A DNA stretch of 64,000 nt from JAXMCI01 sp046349435 (lineage in GTDB: Bacteria > Pseudomonadota > Alphaproteobacteria > Dongiales > Dongiaceae), in NCBI GenBank assembly GCA_046349435.1, contig JAXMCI010000003.1:62001-126000 (forward strand), read 5' to 3'. Below, piece after piece: positions 8,090-17,036 of the stretch. The position numbers were made by a program, and so were the translations under genes. The notes beneath the pieces are model-generated. The model saw nothing but the letters and a program-made list of their open reading frames with translations, did no database searches and was not told the DNA's origin. The first letter of the stretch is position 1. Each line of letters starts with the position of its first letter.

Positions 8090-9330
8090 GCTGCCGCGGC
8101 GCGCTCCTGCGCCAGCCGATCCTTGTAGAGGGCGAGCCGGAGAATCCGCGCCCAATCGACGCGGTCCCAGTCGAGCGGCCGCACCGCGGCGGCCAGCGGG
8201 GCCTCCAGGCGCGGCAGCAGCCGCGCCTCGGCGAGGCCGCCCCGCACCAGGGCGGCGGCACGCCGGCCGAGGGCCGCGGCGAGGTCGCGGTCGCGCGCCA
8301 GCCGCTCGATGGCCTCGAGCAGCGCCGGCACCGTCCGGTCGATCTTGAGGCAATGGACGCCGTCGACGAACCGCTCGGAGCTGCCGCCCCGGGTCATCAC
8401 CACGGCGCAGCCCTCCGCGGCCGCCTCCTGATGCGCCAGCCCGAAGGGTTCCCGCGTCCGGCTGGGGAACAGGAACACGTCGCTGCGGCGATAGAGCTCG
8501 ACGAGCTCGCCATGCGGGCGGAAGCCATGGAAGCGGATGATCTCGTCCGCTCCCTCCGCCCGGGCCAGGGTCGCGTAGTGCGCGAGCTCGCCGGCGCCCT
8601 GGACGTCGATGGTCACCGGCGGCCCGGGGCGGCGGGCCAGCGCCGCGGCAGCCGCGACGATGAGATGGATCCCCTTCTCGCGGCCGATCTGGCCGGTGGC
8701 GACGCAGCGCAGCGGGCCCCGGTGCGGCGGCCGCGGGCCGGGCGGCACCGGCTCGCACCAGCAGGGAACGACCTCGACGTTGGGCCCGAGCTCGATCCCG
8801 GCGGTGCGGATCTCGTGCAGCAGGGTGGAGCTGACCGAGACGAAGCTGCCGCCGGCGAAGCTGCGGCGATGGGCGCAGCGGAACAAGGCGGCGACGTCCG
8901 GCGGCAGATCGGCCAGGGCCTGCGCCGGGATCTTGTCGCCCAGCAGCCACAGCCAGCCGACCCCGATCTCGTCCAGCAGGTCGATCAGGCCGAGCACCCC
9001 GAGCCCGAGCGGATTGTGCAGCAGCACCAGCTCCGGCCGGAGGCGGCGCAGCGCCGCCGCCACCCGGTCGATGTTGGCATAGCAGGACACCCGGGCGGCA
9101 TGGTCGAGCGCTGGCTGGCCGCCCGGCCAGGGCGAGGGACGATAGACGTCGGCCAGCCAGAGGCAGCGCTCGACCGCGTCGTCCTCCGCGCCCGGCAGCG
9201 GCCCGGCGGTGGTCAGGGTGGTGACCGCGTGACCGCGCCGGCGCAGCCCGCGGGCGACCCGCTCGGCGAACAGCTCGTAGCCGCCGATGACGTTGGGCGG
9301 ATAGAGATTGCTGATGGCGACGATCCTCAT
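8086..9330 (-). CDS. GT4-family glycosyltransferase
   Basis: A 414-residue retaining glycosyltransferase of the GT-B fold. The N-terminus MRIVAISNLYPPNVIGGYE is the common GT4 opening. In the C-terminal half, ATGQIGREKGIHLIVAA and the E-x7-E region SRTREPFGLAHQEAAAEGC mark the donor site. It would transfer a sugar from a nucleotide-activated donor during surface polysaccharide or glycolipid assembly. It overlaps the upstream glycosyltransferase by ATGA and the downstream dehydrogenase by ATGA, so the three genes are one translational unit. ATG 9330 is chosen because of the ATGA overlap and because all sequence before it is out of family. Confidence 0.88.
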   Translation of the reverse strand: MRIVAISNLYPPNVIGGYELFAERVARGLRRRGHAVTTLTTAGPLPGAEDDAVERCLWLADVYRPSPWPGGQPALDHAARVSCYANIDRVAAALRRLRPELVLLHNPLGLGVLGLIDLLDEIGVGWLWLLGDKIPAQALADLPPDVAALFRCAHRRSFAGGSFVSVSSTLLHEIRTAGIELGPNVEVVPCWCEPVPPGPRPPHRGPLRCVATGQIGREKGIHLIVAAAAALARRPGPPVTIDVQGAGELAHYATLARAEGADEIIRFHGFRPHGELVELYRRSDVFLFPSRTREPFGLAHQEAAAEGCAVVMTRGGSSERFVDGVHCLKIDRTVPALLEAIERLARDRDLAAALGRRAAALVRGGLAEARLLPRLEAPLAAAVRPLDWDRVDWARILRLALYKDRLAQERAAAA

Positions 9331-10424
9331 CGCCGGGCCTCGAAGCTGGCGATCGCGGCGCGGTAGATCTCCGTCAGCCGGCGGCCGGCGAGCTCCTGGC
9401 CCATGGCCCTGGCGCGGGCGACGCAGCGCTCCGCCATCCCCGGCGGCGGCCAGCGGCGGGCGGCGATGTCGGCCAGCGCCGTCTCGAGCTCGGCGTCGTC
9501 CGCGAAGACCCGCCCGGCGCCGCTGTCCCCGATCACCTCCGGCATGCCGCCGGCACGCGCCGCCAGGATCGGCGTTCCCGACGCCAGCGATTCGCCGAGC
9601 GTCTGCCCGAACAGCTCGGGATAGGCGATCAGCTCGCCATGGATGGTGCGGTAGCCCGAGGCGAGGATCGTCGCGGTCGAGGAGCGGTAGAGATGCAGCA
9701 GGTCGCCGTCGCTGGCCTCCGTGACGAAGGCGACCTGCTTGCCGCGGGCGAGCTGCCGCAGCAGCTCGAGGTAGGCGGGGTCGAAAGCCGGGCCGCAGAC
9801 GGTCAGCGGCAGGTCGGCCGGCAGGGCGCGAATCACGCGGTCGATGGCCTTGTGCGGCAGGATGCGGCCGGCACAGAGCAGGCGCAGCTGCCGCGCCGTG
9901 CCCGTATCTGGAGTGAACAGCCGGTCGTCGACCGGGCCGAGCAGCACGTGCAGCGGCGCGCTCACCCAGGGGCGGAGCAGCCCGGCGCCGAACTCGGACT
10001 GGCAGACCACCGCATCGACGAGGCCGAGCGCGCCGGTTTCCAGTGGCGCCCGGCGCTCGGCGCCGTGATCGGTGACCACCACGGGCCTGCCGCACTGCAG
10101 CGCGATCGCCAGGTTGATCTCGCCGATCGGCGTCAGCGCGTGATGGACATAGATCAGGTCGAATCCGGCCAGCACCTCCCAGAGCTCGGGCCCCACCGCC
10201 CGCTCGCGCGATCCCGGCCCGCGATCCTGCACCAGCGTCAGCGGGATCTCGTCGAGCATCTGGCGCGTCGTCGGCGCGCGGTGGAAGGAGACGATCTCGG
10301 GCGCGAAGCCGGCGCCGGCGCGCTGCACCGCCCGCACCTTGTTCGAGACATGGCGCTCGCCGCCGCCGATGTAGGAGCCGGCGCCGAAATAGTGCGGTGT
10401 CACATGCGCCACCCGGATCGCCAC
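9327..10424 (-). CDS. GT4-family glycosyltransferase, first gene of the surface-sugar operon
   Basis: The 365-residue GT-B protein begins (GTG 10424) with VAIRVAHVTPHYFGAGSYIGGGE, a Gly-rich acceptor-side loop, and has LLCAGRILPHKAIDRVI and ESLASGTPILAARAGGMPEV in the donor-binding half. The frame stays open far upstream, but that part is Arg/Pro-rich and unlikely to be translated; an alternative GTG lies 12 bases downstream. It shares little beyond fold with the next glycosyltransferase. As the first gene of a four-gene overlapping set, it defines the promoter region as 10425-10594, shared divergently with the HpcH-type aldolase. Confidence 0.8.
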   Translation of the reverse strand: MAIRVAHVTPHYFGAGSYIGGGERHVSNKVRAVQRAGAGFAPEIVSFHRAPTTRQMLDEIPLTLVQDRGPGSRERAVGPELWEVLAGFDLIYVHHALTPIGEINLAIALQCGRPVVVTDHGAERRAPLETGALGLVDAVVCQSEFGAGLLRPWVSAPLHVLLGPVDDRLFTPDTGTARQLRLLCAGRILPHKAIDRVIRALPADLPLTVCGPAFDPAYLELLRQLARGKQVAFVTEASDGDLLHLYRSSTATILASGYRTIHGELIAYPELFGQTLGESLASGTPILAARAGGMPEVIGDSGAGRVFADDAELETALADIAARRWPPPGMAERCVARARAMGQELAGRRLTEIYRAAIASFEARR

Positions 10425-10594
10425 CCGGATCCCCCGCTCGTGCCTCACTCGGCAGGGCAGGATTGGCCATCGCGGAGGTGCGGGCAAGCGCCGCGATTTT
10501 TCGCCGTCCTGGCAGTGGCGGCTGCGGCGGGCGGGGGATATGATCGCGGTCCCGCGCCACCCCGGCACCCCAACTTCCCGGATATCCCAGGTCG

Positions 10595-11371
10595 ATGTAT
10601 CGATCCAATGCCTTGAAAGAGCGCTTCCGCGCCGGCGGCCACGCCTACGGCGCCTGGGTCAATTCCTGCAGCCCGATCGTCGTCGAGCTGATGGCGCTGG
10701 CCGGCTATGACTGCCTGATGATCGACCGCGAGCACAGTCCCGGCGACCTGCTCAACGCGGTCAACCTGCTGAACGCCATCCGCACCACGCCCACCACCGC
10801 GCTGATGCGCGTGCCCGGCCACGACCCGGTCGAGCTGAAGCGCGTGCTCGACATCGGCGTCGAGGGGGTGATGGTGCCGGCGGTGAGCAGCGCCAGCGAG
10901 GCGCGCGCCGTCGTCGCCGCCTGCCGCTACCCGCCGGAGGGCTTCCGCGGCATCGCCATCGGCGTGGCCCGCGCCGCCGACTACGGCTTCCAGTCGGAGG
11001 CCTACAAGCGCAACGCCTTCGCCAACCTGCTGCTGATCGTGCAGATCGAGACGGTGGCGGCGGTCGAGGTGGTCGAGGAGATCGCCGCCGTCGACGGCGT
11101 CGACATGCTGTTCATCGGTCCCAACGACCTGTCGGGCAACATGGGCCATTTCGGCCAGCCCGACCACCCGGCGATGGCCGGGCCGATCGCCCGCATCGAG
11201 CGCGCCGCCAAGGCGGCCGGCAAGTTGCTGGGCGGCATCTCGACCCCGGCGCGCAGCACCGCCCGGCTCTTCGACCTCGGCTACGACCTGGTGCTCGGGC
11301 CGGCCGATCTCATCCTGCTCCGCGAGGCGGCGGCGGCCGACGTCGCCGCCAACCGCTGGTCGGGCAAATAA
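10595..11371 (+). CDS. HpcH/HpaI-type class II pyruvate aldolase
   Basis: The 258-residue TIM-barrel protein has the family features: active-site His in MIDREHS near residue 50, catalytic Arg in LMRVPG, metal-binding Glu in VQIETVAAVE, metal-binding Asp in IGPNDLSGNMG, and a final GGIST/GPADLILL segment. It cleaves a 2-keto-3-deoxy acid to pyruvate and an aldehyde using a divalent metal. It is directly upstream (23 bases) of an IlvD/Edd-type sugar-acid dehydratase. Together they fit a non-phosphorylated aldonate pathway in which the dehydratase makes the 2-keto-3-deoxy acid and this enzyme splits it. A second, more distant homologue lies at 56924. Confidence 0.85.
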   Translation: MYRSNALKERFRAGGHAYGAWVNSCSPIVVELMALAGYDCLMIDREHSPGDLLNAVNLLNAIRTTPTTALMRVPGHDPVELKRVLDIGVEGVMVPAVSSASEARAVVAACRYPPEGFRGIAIGVARAADYGFQSEAYKRNAFANLLLIVQIETVAAVEVVEEIAAVDGVDMLFIGPNDLSGNMGHFGQPDHPAMAGPIARIERAAKAAGKLLGGISTPARSTARLFDLGYDLVLGPADLILLREAAAADVAANRWSGK

Positions 11372-11394
11372 ATCTTCAAGGAGGAAACGAGGAC

Positions 11395-13146
11395 ATGTCC
11401 GAATCGGGCAATGGCGGCAATGGCGGCGGCCGCAAGCTGCGCAGCACGGAATGGTTCGGCAAGGCCGACAAGGACGGCTTCGCCCATCGCAGCTGGATGA
11501 AGAACCAGGGCCTGCCGGCCCACCTCTTCGACGGCCGGCCGGTGATCGGCATCTGCAACACCTGGTCCGAGCTGACCCCCTGCAACGCCCATTTCCGCGA
11601 GCTGGCGGAGCGGGTGAAGCGCGGCGTCTACGAGGCCGGCGGCTTCCCGCTCGAGTTCCCGGTGAGCTCGCTGGGCGAGAGCAACCTGCGGCCGACGGCG
11701 ATGCTGTTCCGCAATCTCGCCAGCATGGATGTCGAGGAGGCTATCCGCGCCAACCCGATCGACGGCGTGGTGCTGATGGTCGGCTGCGACAAGACCACGC
11801 CCTCGCTGCTGATGGGTGCCGCCTCCTGCGACCTGCCGACCATCGCGCTGTCCGGCGGGCCGATGCTGAACGGCCGCTACAAGGGCGAGCTGGTCGGCTC
11901 CGGCACGCACACCTGGAAGTTCTCCGAGATGGTGCGCGGCGGGCAGATGACGCTCGACGACTTCATGAACGCCGAGGCGGCGATGTCGCGCTCGCAGGGC
12001 CACTGCATGACCATGGGCACCGCGTCCACCATGGCCTCGATGGTCGAGAGCCTCGGCATGGGCCTGCCGACCAACGCGGCGATCCCGGCGGCCGACGCGC
12101 GGCGCTACCGGCTTGCCCACATGGCCGGCATGCGCGCGGTCGAGCTGGTGCGCGAGGACCTGCGCATGTCGCGCATCCTGACCCGCAAGGCGTTCGAGAA
12201 CGCGATCCGGGTCAATGGCGCGATCGGCGGCTCGACCAACGCGGTCATCCACCTGCTGGCGATCGCCGGCCGCATCGGCGTCGAGCTCAACCTCGACGAC
12301 TGGGACAGGTTCGGCCAGGGCATCCCCTGCATGGTCGACCTGATGCCGTCGGGCAAGTACCTGATGGAGGATTTCTACTATGCCGGCGGCGTGCCGGTGG
12401 TCCAGCGCCAGCTGCTCGAGCGCGGCCTGCTGCATGGCGATGCGCTGACCGTCAACGGCCGCACCGTGGCGGACAACGTCGCCGAGGCGGAGTGCTTCAA
12501 CGCCGACGTGATCCGGCCGTTCGACGCGCCGCTCAAGCCCAATGCCGGCATCGCCGTGCTGCGCGGCAACCTGGCGCCGAGCGGCGCCATCATCAAGCCG
12601 TCGGCGGCGACGCCGGCGCTGATGCAGCATCGCGGCCGCGCCGTGGTGTTCGAGAACATCGAGCACTTCAAGCAGCGGATCGACGATCCCAACCTCGACA
12701 TCGACGCGAGCTGCGTCATGGTGCTGAAGAACTGCGGCCCCAAGGGCTATCCGGGGATGGCCGAGGTCGGCAACATGGCGCTGCCGCCCAAGGTGCTGAA
12801 GACCGGCGTCACCGACATGGTCCGCATCTCCGACGCGCGGATGAGCGGCACCGCCTACGGCACCGTGGTGCTGCACACCGCGCCCGAGGCCGCGGTCGGC
12901 GGCCCGCTGGCGCTGGTCCGCGACGGCGACATGATCGAGCTGGACGTCGCCGGCCGGCGCCTCCACCTCGACGTCAGCGAGGAGGAGCTGGCCAAGCGCC
13001 GCGCCGCCTGGACCGCCCCGGCCCTGCCGCAGCAGCGCGGCTACGCCCGGCTCTATGTCGAGCACGTGCTGCAGGCCGACAAGGGCGTCGACCTCGACTT
13101 CCTGGTGGGATCGAGCGGCCACGGGGTGCCGCGCGAGAGCCACTGA
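11395..13146 (+). CDS. Sugar-acid dehydratase, IlvD/Edd family (arabinonate dehydratase-like)
   Basis: The 583-residue enzyme has the cluster-binding cysteines of this family in CNTWSELTPCN, VGCDKTTPS and NCGPKGYPGM, the Lys/Ser-rich active-site region RISDARMSGTAYGT, and the N-terminal RSTEWFGKADKDGF typical of the sugar-acid branch (L-arabinonate, L-fuconate, D-xylonate dehydratases) rather than dihydroxy-acid dehydratase IlvD. It removes water from an aldonate to give a 2-keto-3-deoxy acid. It follows the HpcH-type aldolase by 23 bases with Shine-Dalgarno AAGGAGG, so the two are an operon. Which sugar acid is used cannot be read from sequence. Confidence 0.88.
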   Translation: MSESGNGGNGGGRKLRSTEWFGKADKDGFAHRSWMKNQGLPAHLFDGRPVIGICNTWSELTPCNAHFRELAERVKRGVYEAGGFPLEFPVSSLGESNLRPTAMLFRNLASMDVEEAIRANPIDGVVLMVGCDKTTPSLLMGAASCDLPTIALSGGPMLNGRYKGELVGSGTHTWKFSEMVRGGQMTLDDFMNAEAAMSRSQGHCMTMGTASTMASMVESLGMGLPTNAAIPAADARRYRLAHMAGMRAVELVREDLRMSRILTRKAFENAIRVNGAIGGSTNAVIHLLAIAGRIGVELNLDDWDRFGQGIPCMVDLMPSGKYLMEDFYYAGGVPVVQRQLLERGLLHGDALTVNGRTVADNVAEAECFNADVIRPFDAPLKPNAGIAVLRGNLAPSGAIIKPSAATPALMQHRGRAVVFENIEHFKQRIDDPNLDIDASCVMVLKNCGPKGYPGMAEVGNMALPPKVLKTGVTDMVRISDARMSGTAYGTVVLHTAPEAAVGGPLALVRDGDMIELDVAGRRLHLDVSEEELAKRRAAWTAPALPQQRGYARLYVEHVLQADKGVDLDFLVGSSGHGVPRESH

Positions 13147-13149
13147 GCG

Positions 13150-13350
13150 GCGCTCGCATCGTTGCGGTCGGCGCCGGCGAGGCGCCGGCCGCGGCGGCGC
13201 TGCCGACCCGGTTCTTCCGCGAGGAAGGATTCGCGGGGGCGCCGCTCGTCACCTCACCGGCGGGGGTGAGCGCGAGCACGCGCTGTCGCGCTTCTATCGC
13301 GGCCTCGGCTTCGCCCCTCACCGACCGGATGACGGCCGCGCGCCACCTCT
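13150..13350 (+). pseudogene. Remnant of a GNAT-type acetyltransferase
   Basis: This 300-base gap between two genes holds two short out-of-frame pieces that look like the ends of a GNAT protein. The first, around 13150-13250, reads IVAVGAGEAPAAAALPTRFF then REEGF. The second, around 13255-13335 in a different frame, reads GGEREHALSRFYRGLGFAPH, which resembles the terminal strand of GNAT enzymes (FYxxLGFxP). The central acetyl-CoA loop is missing, so the gene appears internally deleted and dead. Recognition rests on two short motifs only. Confidence 0.4.
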
Positions 13351-13446
13351 GAGCCGCTCGCTCCGCCCAGTCGGCGGGCGCTGTCACGGGTCTGCAAAGC
13401 TCACCGCCTACTGTGAAGCTCCTTGTCTCAGTCAGGGGAGGCGGCG

Positions 13447-15967
13447 ATGAGCGACCGGAGCGTGGCGGCGCCGATGGCGGCGATGGCCGCCATGGGGACC
13501 GACACCATGGCGAAGCTGCTGGAGCAGTACGGCTTCGGGCCGATCCAGTTCGCCGGCAGCCACGACGCGCTCTATGAGCGCCACCTGATCTTCGACAACG
13601 TCGTCGGGCTGCCCGCCGCCGGCTACCGCGAGCGCTTCGAGGCCTTCGCCCGCTCGGTGCGCGACCTGCTCTCGCATCGCTGGCTGCACACCAAGCAGAC
13701 CTACGAGCGGGAGAACCCGAAGCGCGTCTACTACCTCTCGATGGAATTTCTGATCGGCCGCTCGCTGCACAACAACATCAACAACCTGCTGCTCGACCCG
13801 ATGGTCGAGCAGGCGGTGCGGCGCGACAACCTCGACTGGGTCGGGCTGCTCGACCAGGAGCCCGATGCCGGGCTCGGCAATGGCGGGCTGGGGCGGCTCG
13901 CCGCCTGCTTCCTCGATTCGATGGCGACCCGCCAGCTGCCGGCGATGGGCTACGGGCTGCGCTACGAGTACGGCATCTTCCGCCAGTCGCTCGCCGACGG
14001 CTGGCAGCGCGAGCAGCCGGACAACTGGCTGCAGCGGCCCGACCCGTGGGAGGTGCCGCGGCTCGACGAGGCGGTGAAAGGTGAAGCTCAACTGCTCCTT
14101 CGAGCTGAGGGGCGGCGGGCTGCGCGCCATCCCCGGCAAGCCCTCGACCCTGATCGGCATTCCCTTCGACCGGCCGATCGTCGGCTATGGCGGGCACAAC
14201 ATCAACACGCTGCGGCTGTGGGCGGCGGCGACCCCCGACTATTTCGACTTCGCCGAGTTCAGCCAGGGCGACTTCGTCGGCGCGATGGCCGAGACGCTGA
14301 CCGCCGAGTCGCTGACCCGGGTGCTCTATCCCGACGATTCCACCAGCATGGGCCAGGGCCTGCGCTTCCTGCAGGAGTATTTCCTGGTGGCCTGCTCGCT
14401 GCGCGACCTGATGCGGCGGTTCAGCCGCTTCAACGCCGACCTCGCCACCCTGCCGGAGAAGGCGGCGATCCAGCTCAACGACACCCATCCGGCGCTGGCC
14501 GTCCCCGAGCTGATCCGCATCCTGGTCGACGACGAGCGGCTCGACTGGGATCTCGCCTGGGACCTGACCCAGCGCACGCTCGCCTACACCAACCACACGC
14601 TGCTGCCCGAGGCCCTGGAGAGATGGCCGGTGGCCTGGTTCGAGCAGATGCTGCCGCGCCATCTCGAGATCGTCTACGAGATCAACCGCCGGCTGGTCGA
14701 GCAGGTCCATCACCGCTTCCCCGGCGACGAGGGCCGGGTGTCGCGGATCAGCCTGGTCGAGGAGGGGGCGGAGCGGAAGGTCCGCATGGCCAACCTCGCC
14801 ATCGTCGGCTCGCACAGCACCAACGGCGTCGCCGCCATCCACTCCGACCTGCTGCGCCGGGTGACGGTGAGCGACCTCGCCGAGCTGTTCCCCGAGCGCT
14901 TCAGCAACAAGACCAACGGGGTGACGCCGCGGCGCTGGCTGCTGCTCGCCAACCCGCGGCTCGCCGAGACCATCACGGCGGCGATCGGCGAGGGCTGGAA
15001 GACCGAGCTCGACCAGGTCCGGCGCCTGACGCCGCTCGCCGACGACCCGGCCTTCAACGCGGCGATCCGCGCGGCCAAGCGCGACGCCAAGGCGCGCTTC
15101 GCCGACTGGCTGGCGGCGGCGCACGGCCAGCGGCTCGACCCCGACACCATCTTCGACTGCCAGGTGAAGCGGATCCACGAGTACAAGCGCCAGCTGCTGA
15201 ACGCGCTGCGCATCGTCGTGCTCTACAACCGGCTGCGCGCCGATCCCGGCCACGATGTGGTGCCGCGCACCTTCCTCTTCGCCGGCAAGGCGGCGCCGGC
15301 CTATCGCCTCGCCAAGCTGATCATCAAGTTCATCAACAACCTGGCCCACACCATCGAGGGCGACCCGGCGGTGCGCGGCCGCATCAAGGTGGTGTTCCTG
15401 CCGGAATACAGCGTGTCGCTGGCCGAGCGGCTGATCCCGGCCGCCGACGTCTCGAACCAGATCTCGACCGCCGGCTACGAGGCGAGCGGCACCAGCAACA
15501 TGAAGTTCATGATGAACGGCGCGCTGACGCTGGGCACGCGCGACGGCGCCACCATCGAGATGGCGGAGGAGGCCGGTGAGGAGAACTTCTTCCTGTTCGG
15601 GCTCACCGCCGACCAGGTCGCCGGCAGCCGCGGCTGGTACAGCCCGCTCTGGCACTACGAGAACGAGCCGGAGACCCGGGCGGCCCTCGACCTGATCGCC
15701 GCCGACCATTTCAGCCGCTACGAGCCGGGTCTCTTCCAGCCGCTGCTCGACACGCTGCTGCGCCACGGCGACCACTACATGCACCTCGCCGACCTCTATG
15801 CCTATCTCGACGCGGACCGGCGGCTCTGCGAGCTCTATGCGCAGCCCGCTGCGTGGGCGGAAAAGGCGATCCTCAACATCGCCGGCTCCGGCAAGTTCTC
15901 CAGCGACCGCACCATCTCGGAGTACGCCACCCACATCTGGCACGCCAAGCCCTGCCCGGTGCCGTGA
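13447..15967 (+). pseudogene. glgP: Glycogen/starch phosphorylase, disrupted by a frameshift
   Basis: The product is clearly a GT35 phosphorylase: early RVYYLSMEFLIGRSL, LDQEPDAGLGNGGLGRLAAC, then CSFELRGGGLRAIPG, RVLYPDDSTSMGQGLRF, AIQLNDTHPA and the PLP-lysine signature GTSNMKFMMNGALTLGT. The frame changes at about 14076-14081, where GCGGTGAAAGGTGAAG has one base too many; removing one gives 839 residues, the normal size. Uncorrected, the first frame runs on as unrelated sequence. Start ATG 13447 follows AGGGGAGG; the earlier in-frame TTG 13423 has no such site. It would release glucose-1-phosphate from alpha-1,4-glucan with PLP. No other glg gene is in the window. A sequencing indel is as likely as true inactivation. 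Confidence 0.85.
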
Positions 15968-15972
15968 AGGCC

Positions 15973-15991
15973 GCGCGCCAGTTTGGCGCGC
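15973..15991 (+). terminator. Stem-loop after the phosphorylase gene
   Basis: GCGCGCCA and TGGCGCGC form a perfect 8-bp stem with loop GTT, starting six bases after the stop. No T-tract follows, so it may be a weak or Rho-assisted terminator or just an mRNA 3' end stabiliser. Confidence 0.45.
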
Positions 15992-16066
15992 AATGCTGAC
16001 GGCATGTTAGCGTGCGGTGTCCGGACCAAGTCGGGCGACGACGAGAGTGGAGCGCGCGTGCAGTCC

Positions 16067-16411
16067 ATGACCGAGATGGGACATCCTCTCATCAAAGGCT
16101 ATGTCGTTGTGTTTGAAGTCACCCGGATCCTCGATCCGACCGACTTCCGCCTCGATGTCAGAATCGTGCTGAGCAAGGATTGGGAACCATCCTCGTCCGT
16201 CACGACCATCCGTCTGACCGGTGTCCGGGACCTCAGTTTTGGGACGCCGATAAGCCGCATCGATTTTGGCGCGCTCTTGATGATCAGCATCAGCGACGTG
16301 TCGGCCGACCAATGGGACCGCGTCCGGTTCAAGGTTGAGAACATTGAAGATGACTTCCCACTGTCCCTCTATTGCCGGGCCGTCGAGGTCGCATCGGACA
16401 CCGTCCCCTGA
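16067..16411 (+). CDS. Hypothetical protein
   Basis: A 114-residue protein (ATG 16067; GTG 16058 is also possible and the frame is open from 15983). I do not recognise it. It alternates short beta-like strands (KGYVVVFEVTRI, FRLDVRIVLSK, SVTTIRLTGVRDLSFG, IDFGALLMISISDV) and ends with DDFPLSLYCRAVEVAS, suggesting a small all-beta or alpha-beta domain without signal peptide or membrane segment. Its GC content is clearly lower than its neighbours and its codon use less biased, so it may be a recent arrival. No Shine-Dalgarno is evident. It stands alone between the phosphorylase and a repeat-rich gap. Confidence 0.55.
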   Translation: MTEMGHPLIKGYVVVFEVTRILDPTDFRLDVRIVLSKDWEPSSSVTTIRLTGVRDLSFGTPISRIDFGALLMISISDVSADQWDRVRFKVENIEDDFPLSLYCRAVEVASDTVP

Positions 16412-16443
16412 GGCGGATCGAGGCTAAGATGACCTGCACAAAC

Positions 16444-16570
16444 GTCATCACGGGCCTGACCCGGGGATCCAGGGCAGCCTCACGGAGGTAGGGAAGCGAG
16501 CGGCGCGAGTGGGTGGGCGAGGCCGGCATGGATCGCCGGGGCAAGCCCCGGGTCAAGCCCGGCAATGACA
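16444..16570. repeat. Double-hairpin intergenic repeat, copy D, with enlarged centre
   Basis: Outer arms of the family are present (GTCATCACGGGCCTGACCC at the left, GGTCAAGCCCGGCAATGACA at the right) but are separated by a longer, unrelated centre, and the left arm is degenerate. It occupies most of the first part of the 361-base gap 16412-16772. Confidence 0.65.
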
Positions 16571-16648
16571 GGAGACAAGAGCGGGAAGGGGCGTCCCCGG
16601 GCTGGGCCGTTGCGGCGTCGCAAGCCGCGATGCGCCAGCGCCGCGTGG

Positions 16649-16688
16649 GTGAGGGTGGAGCCGTCGGCCCGACCTCGCCCCGATACTC
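16649..16688. repeat. Short copy of a second intergenic repeat family
   Basis: GTGAGGGTGGAGCCG followed by TCGGCCCGACCTC matches, with one base change and small gaps, the segment at 17669-17700. The remainder of the 16412-16772 gap shows nothing else. Confidence 0.55.
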
Positions 16689-16772
16689 TCCACCCCACCC
16701 AATGACAGGAGAGAGGCGATGGCGCCAGCCGAAGGCGCTCCGGGGCAGGCTGCTCTCTCCCGCCCGCGCGGC

Positions 16773-17036
16773 TCAGGCTCGCGACACCTCGGGGGCCTCG
16801 TCACCGGGATCGGGGGCACGGTCGGGCGCGTGCGCGAGGATCGCGCGCAGATCCTCGGGCCGCGCCTCCCCGGCGCGGCCTCGGAAGAACTCGGCGGCGG
16901 TCTCTACCGCGCCGACCTTCTGCGCGACGGCCGAGGCGATCCACTGGTTGAGCGACACGCCGTCCTGTTTCGCCAACCGTGCCGCGGCGGCCTTGATCGA
17001 CGCCGGAAGCTTGAGGGGGTAGGTTGCCTTGCTCAT
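16773..17036 (-). CDS. Antitoxin with ribbon-helix-helix fold (HicB/Arc-like)
   Basis: An 87-residue protein starting SKATYPLKLPASIKAAAARL, a ribbon-helix-helix pattern: a basic beta strand followed by two helices ending in SLNQWIASAVAQKV, as in HicB/CopG-type DNA-binding antitoxins. The C-terminal 40 residues are acidic and Pro-rich (DRAPDPGDEAPEV), suitable as the toxin-neutralising, disordered tail. Its ATG overlaps the stop of the PIN gene by four bases (17033-17036), so the pair is translationally coupled with the toxin gene first. It would dimerise, bind the operator upstream of the pair and repress it. Confidence 0.75.
   Translation of the reverse strand: MSKATYPLKLPASIKAAAARLAKQDGVSLNQWIASAVAQKVGAVETAAEFFRGRAGEARPEDLRAILAHAPDRAPDPGDEAPEVSRA

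Noticed and set aside
8086..10608. A single 840-residue protein spanning both glycosyltransferase regions
   Set aside because: The first half is the out-of-frame shadow of the upstream glycosyltransferase; the real gene starts at ATG 9330 with an ATGA overlap.
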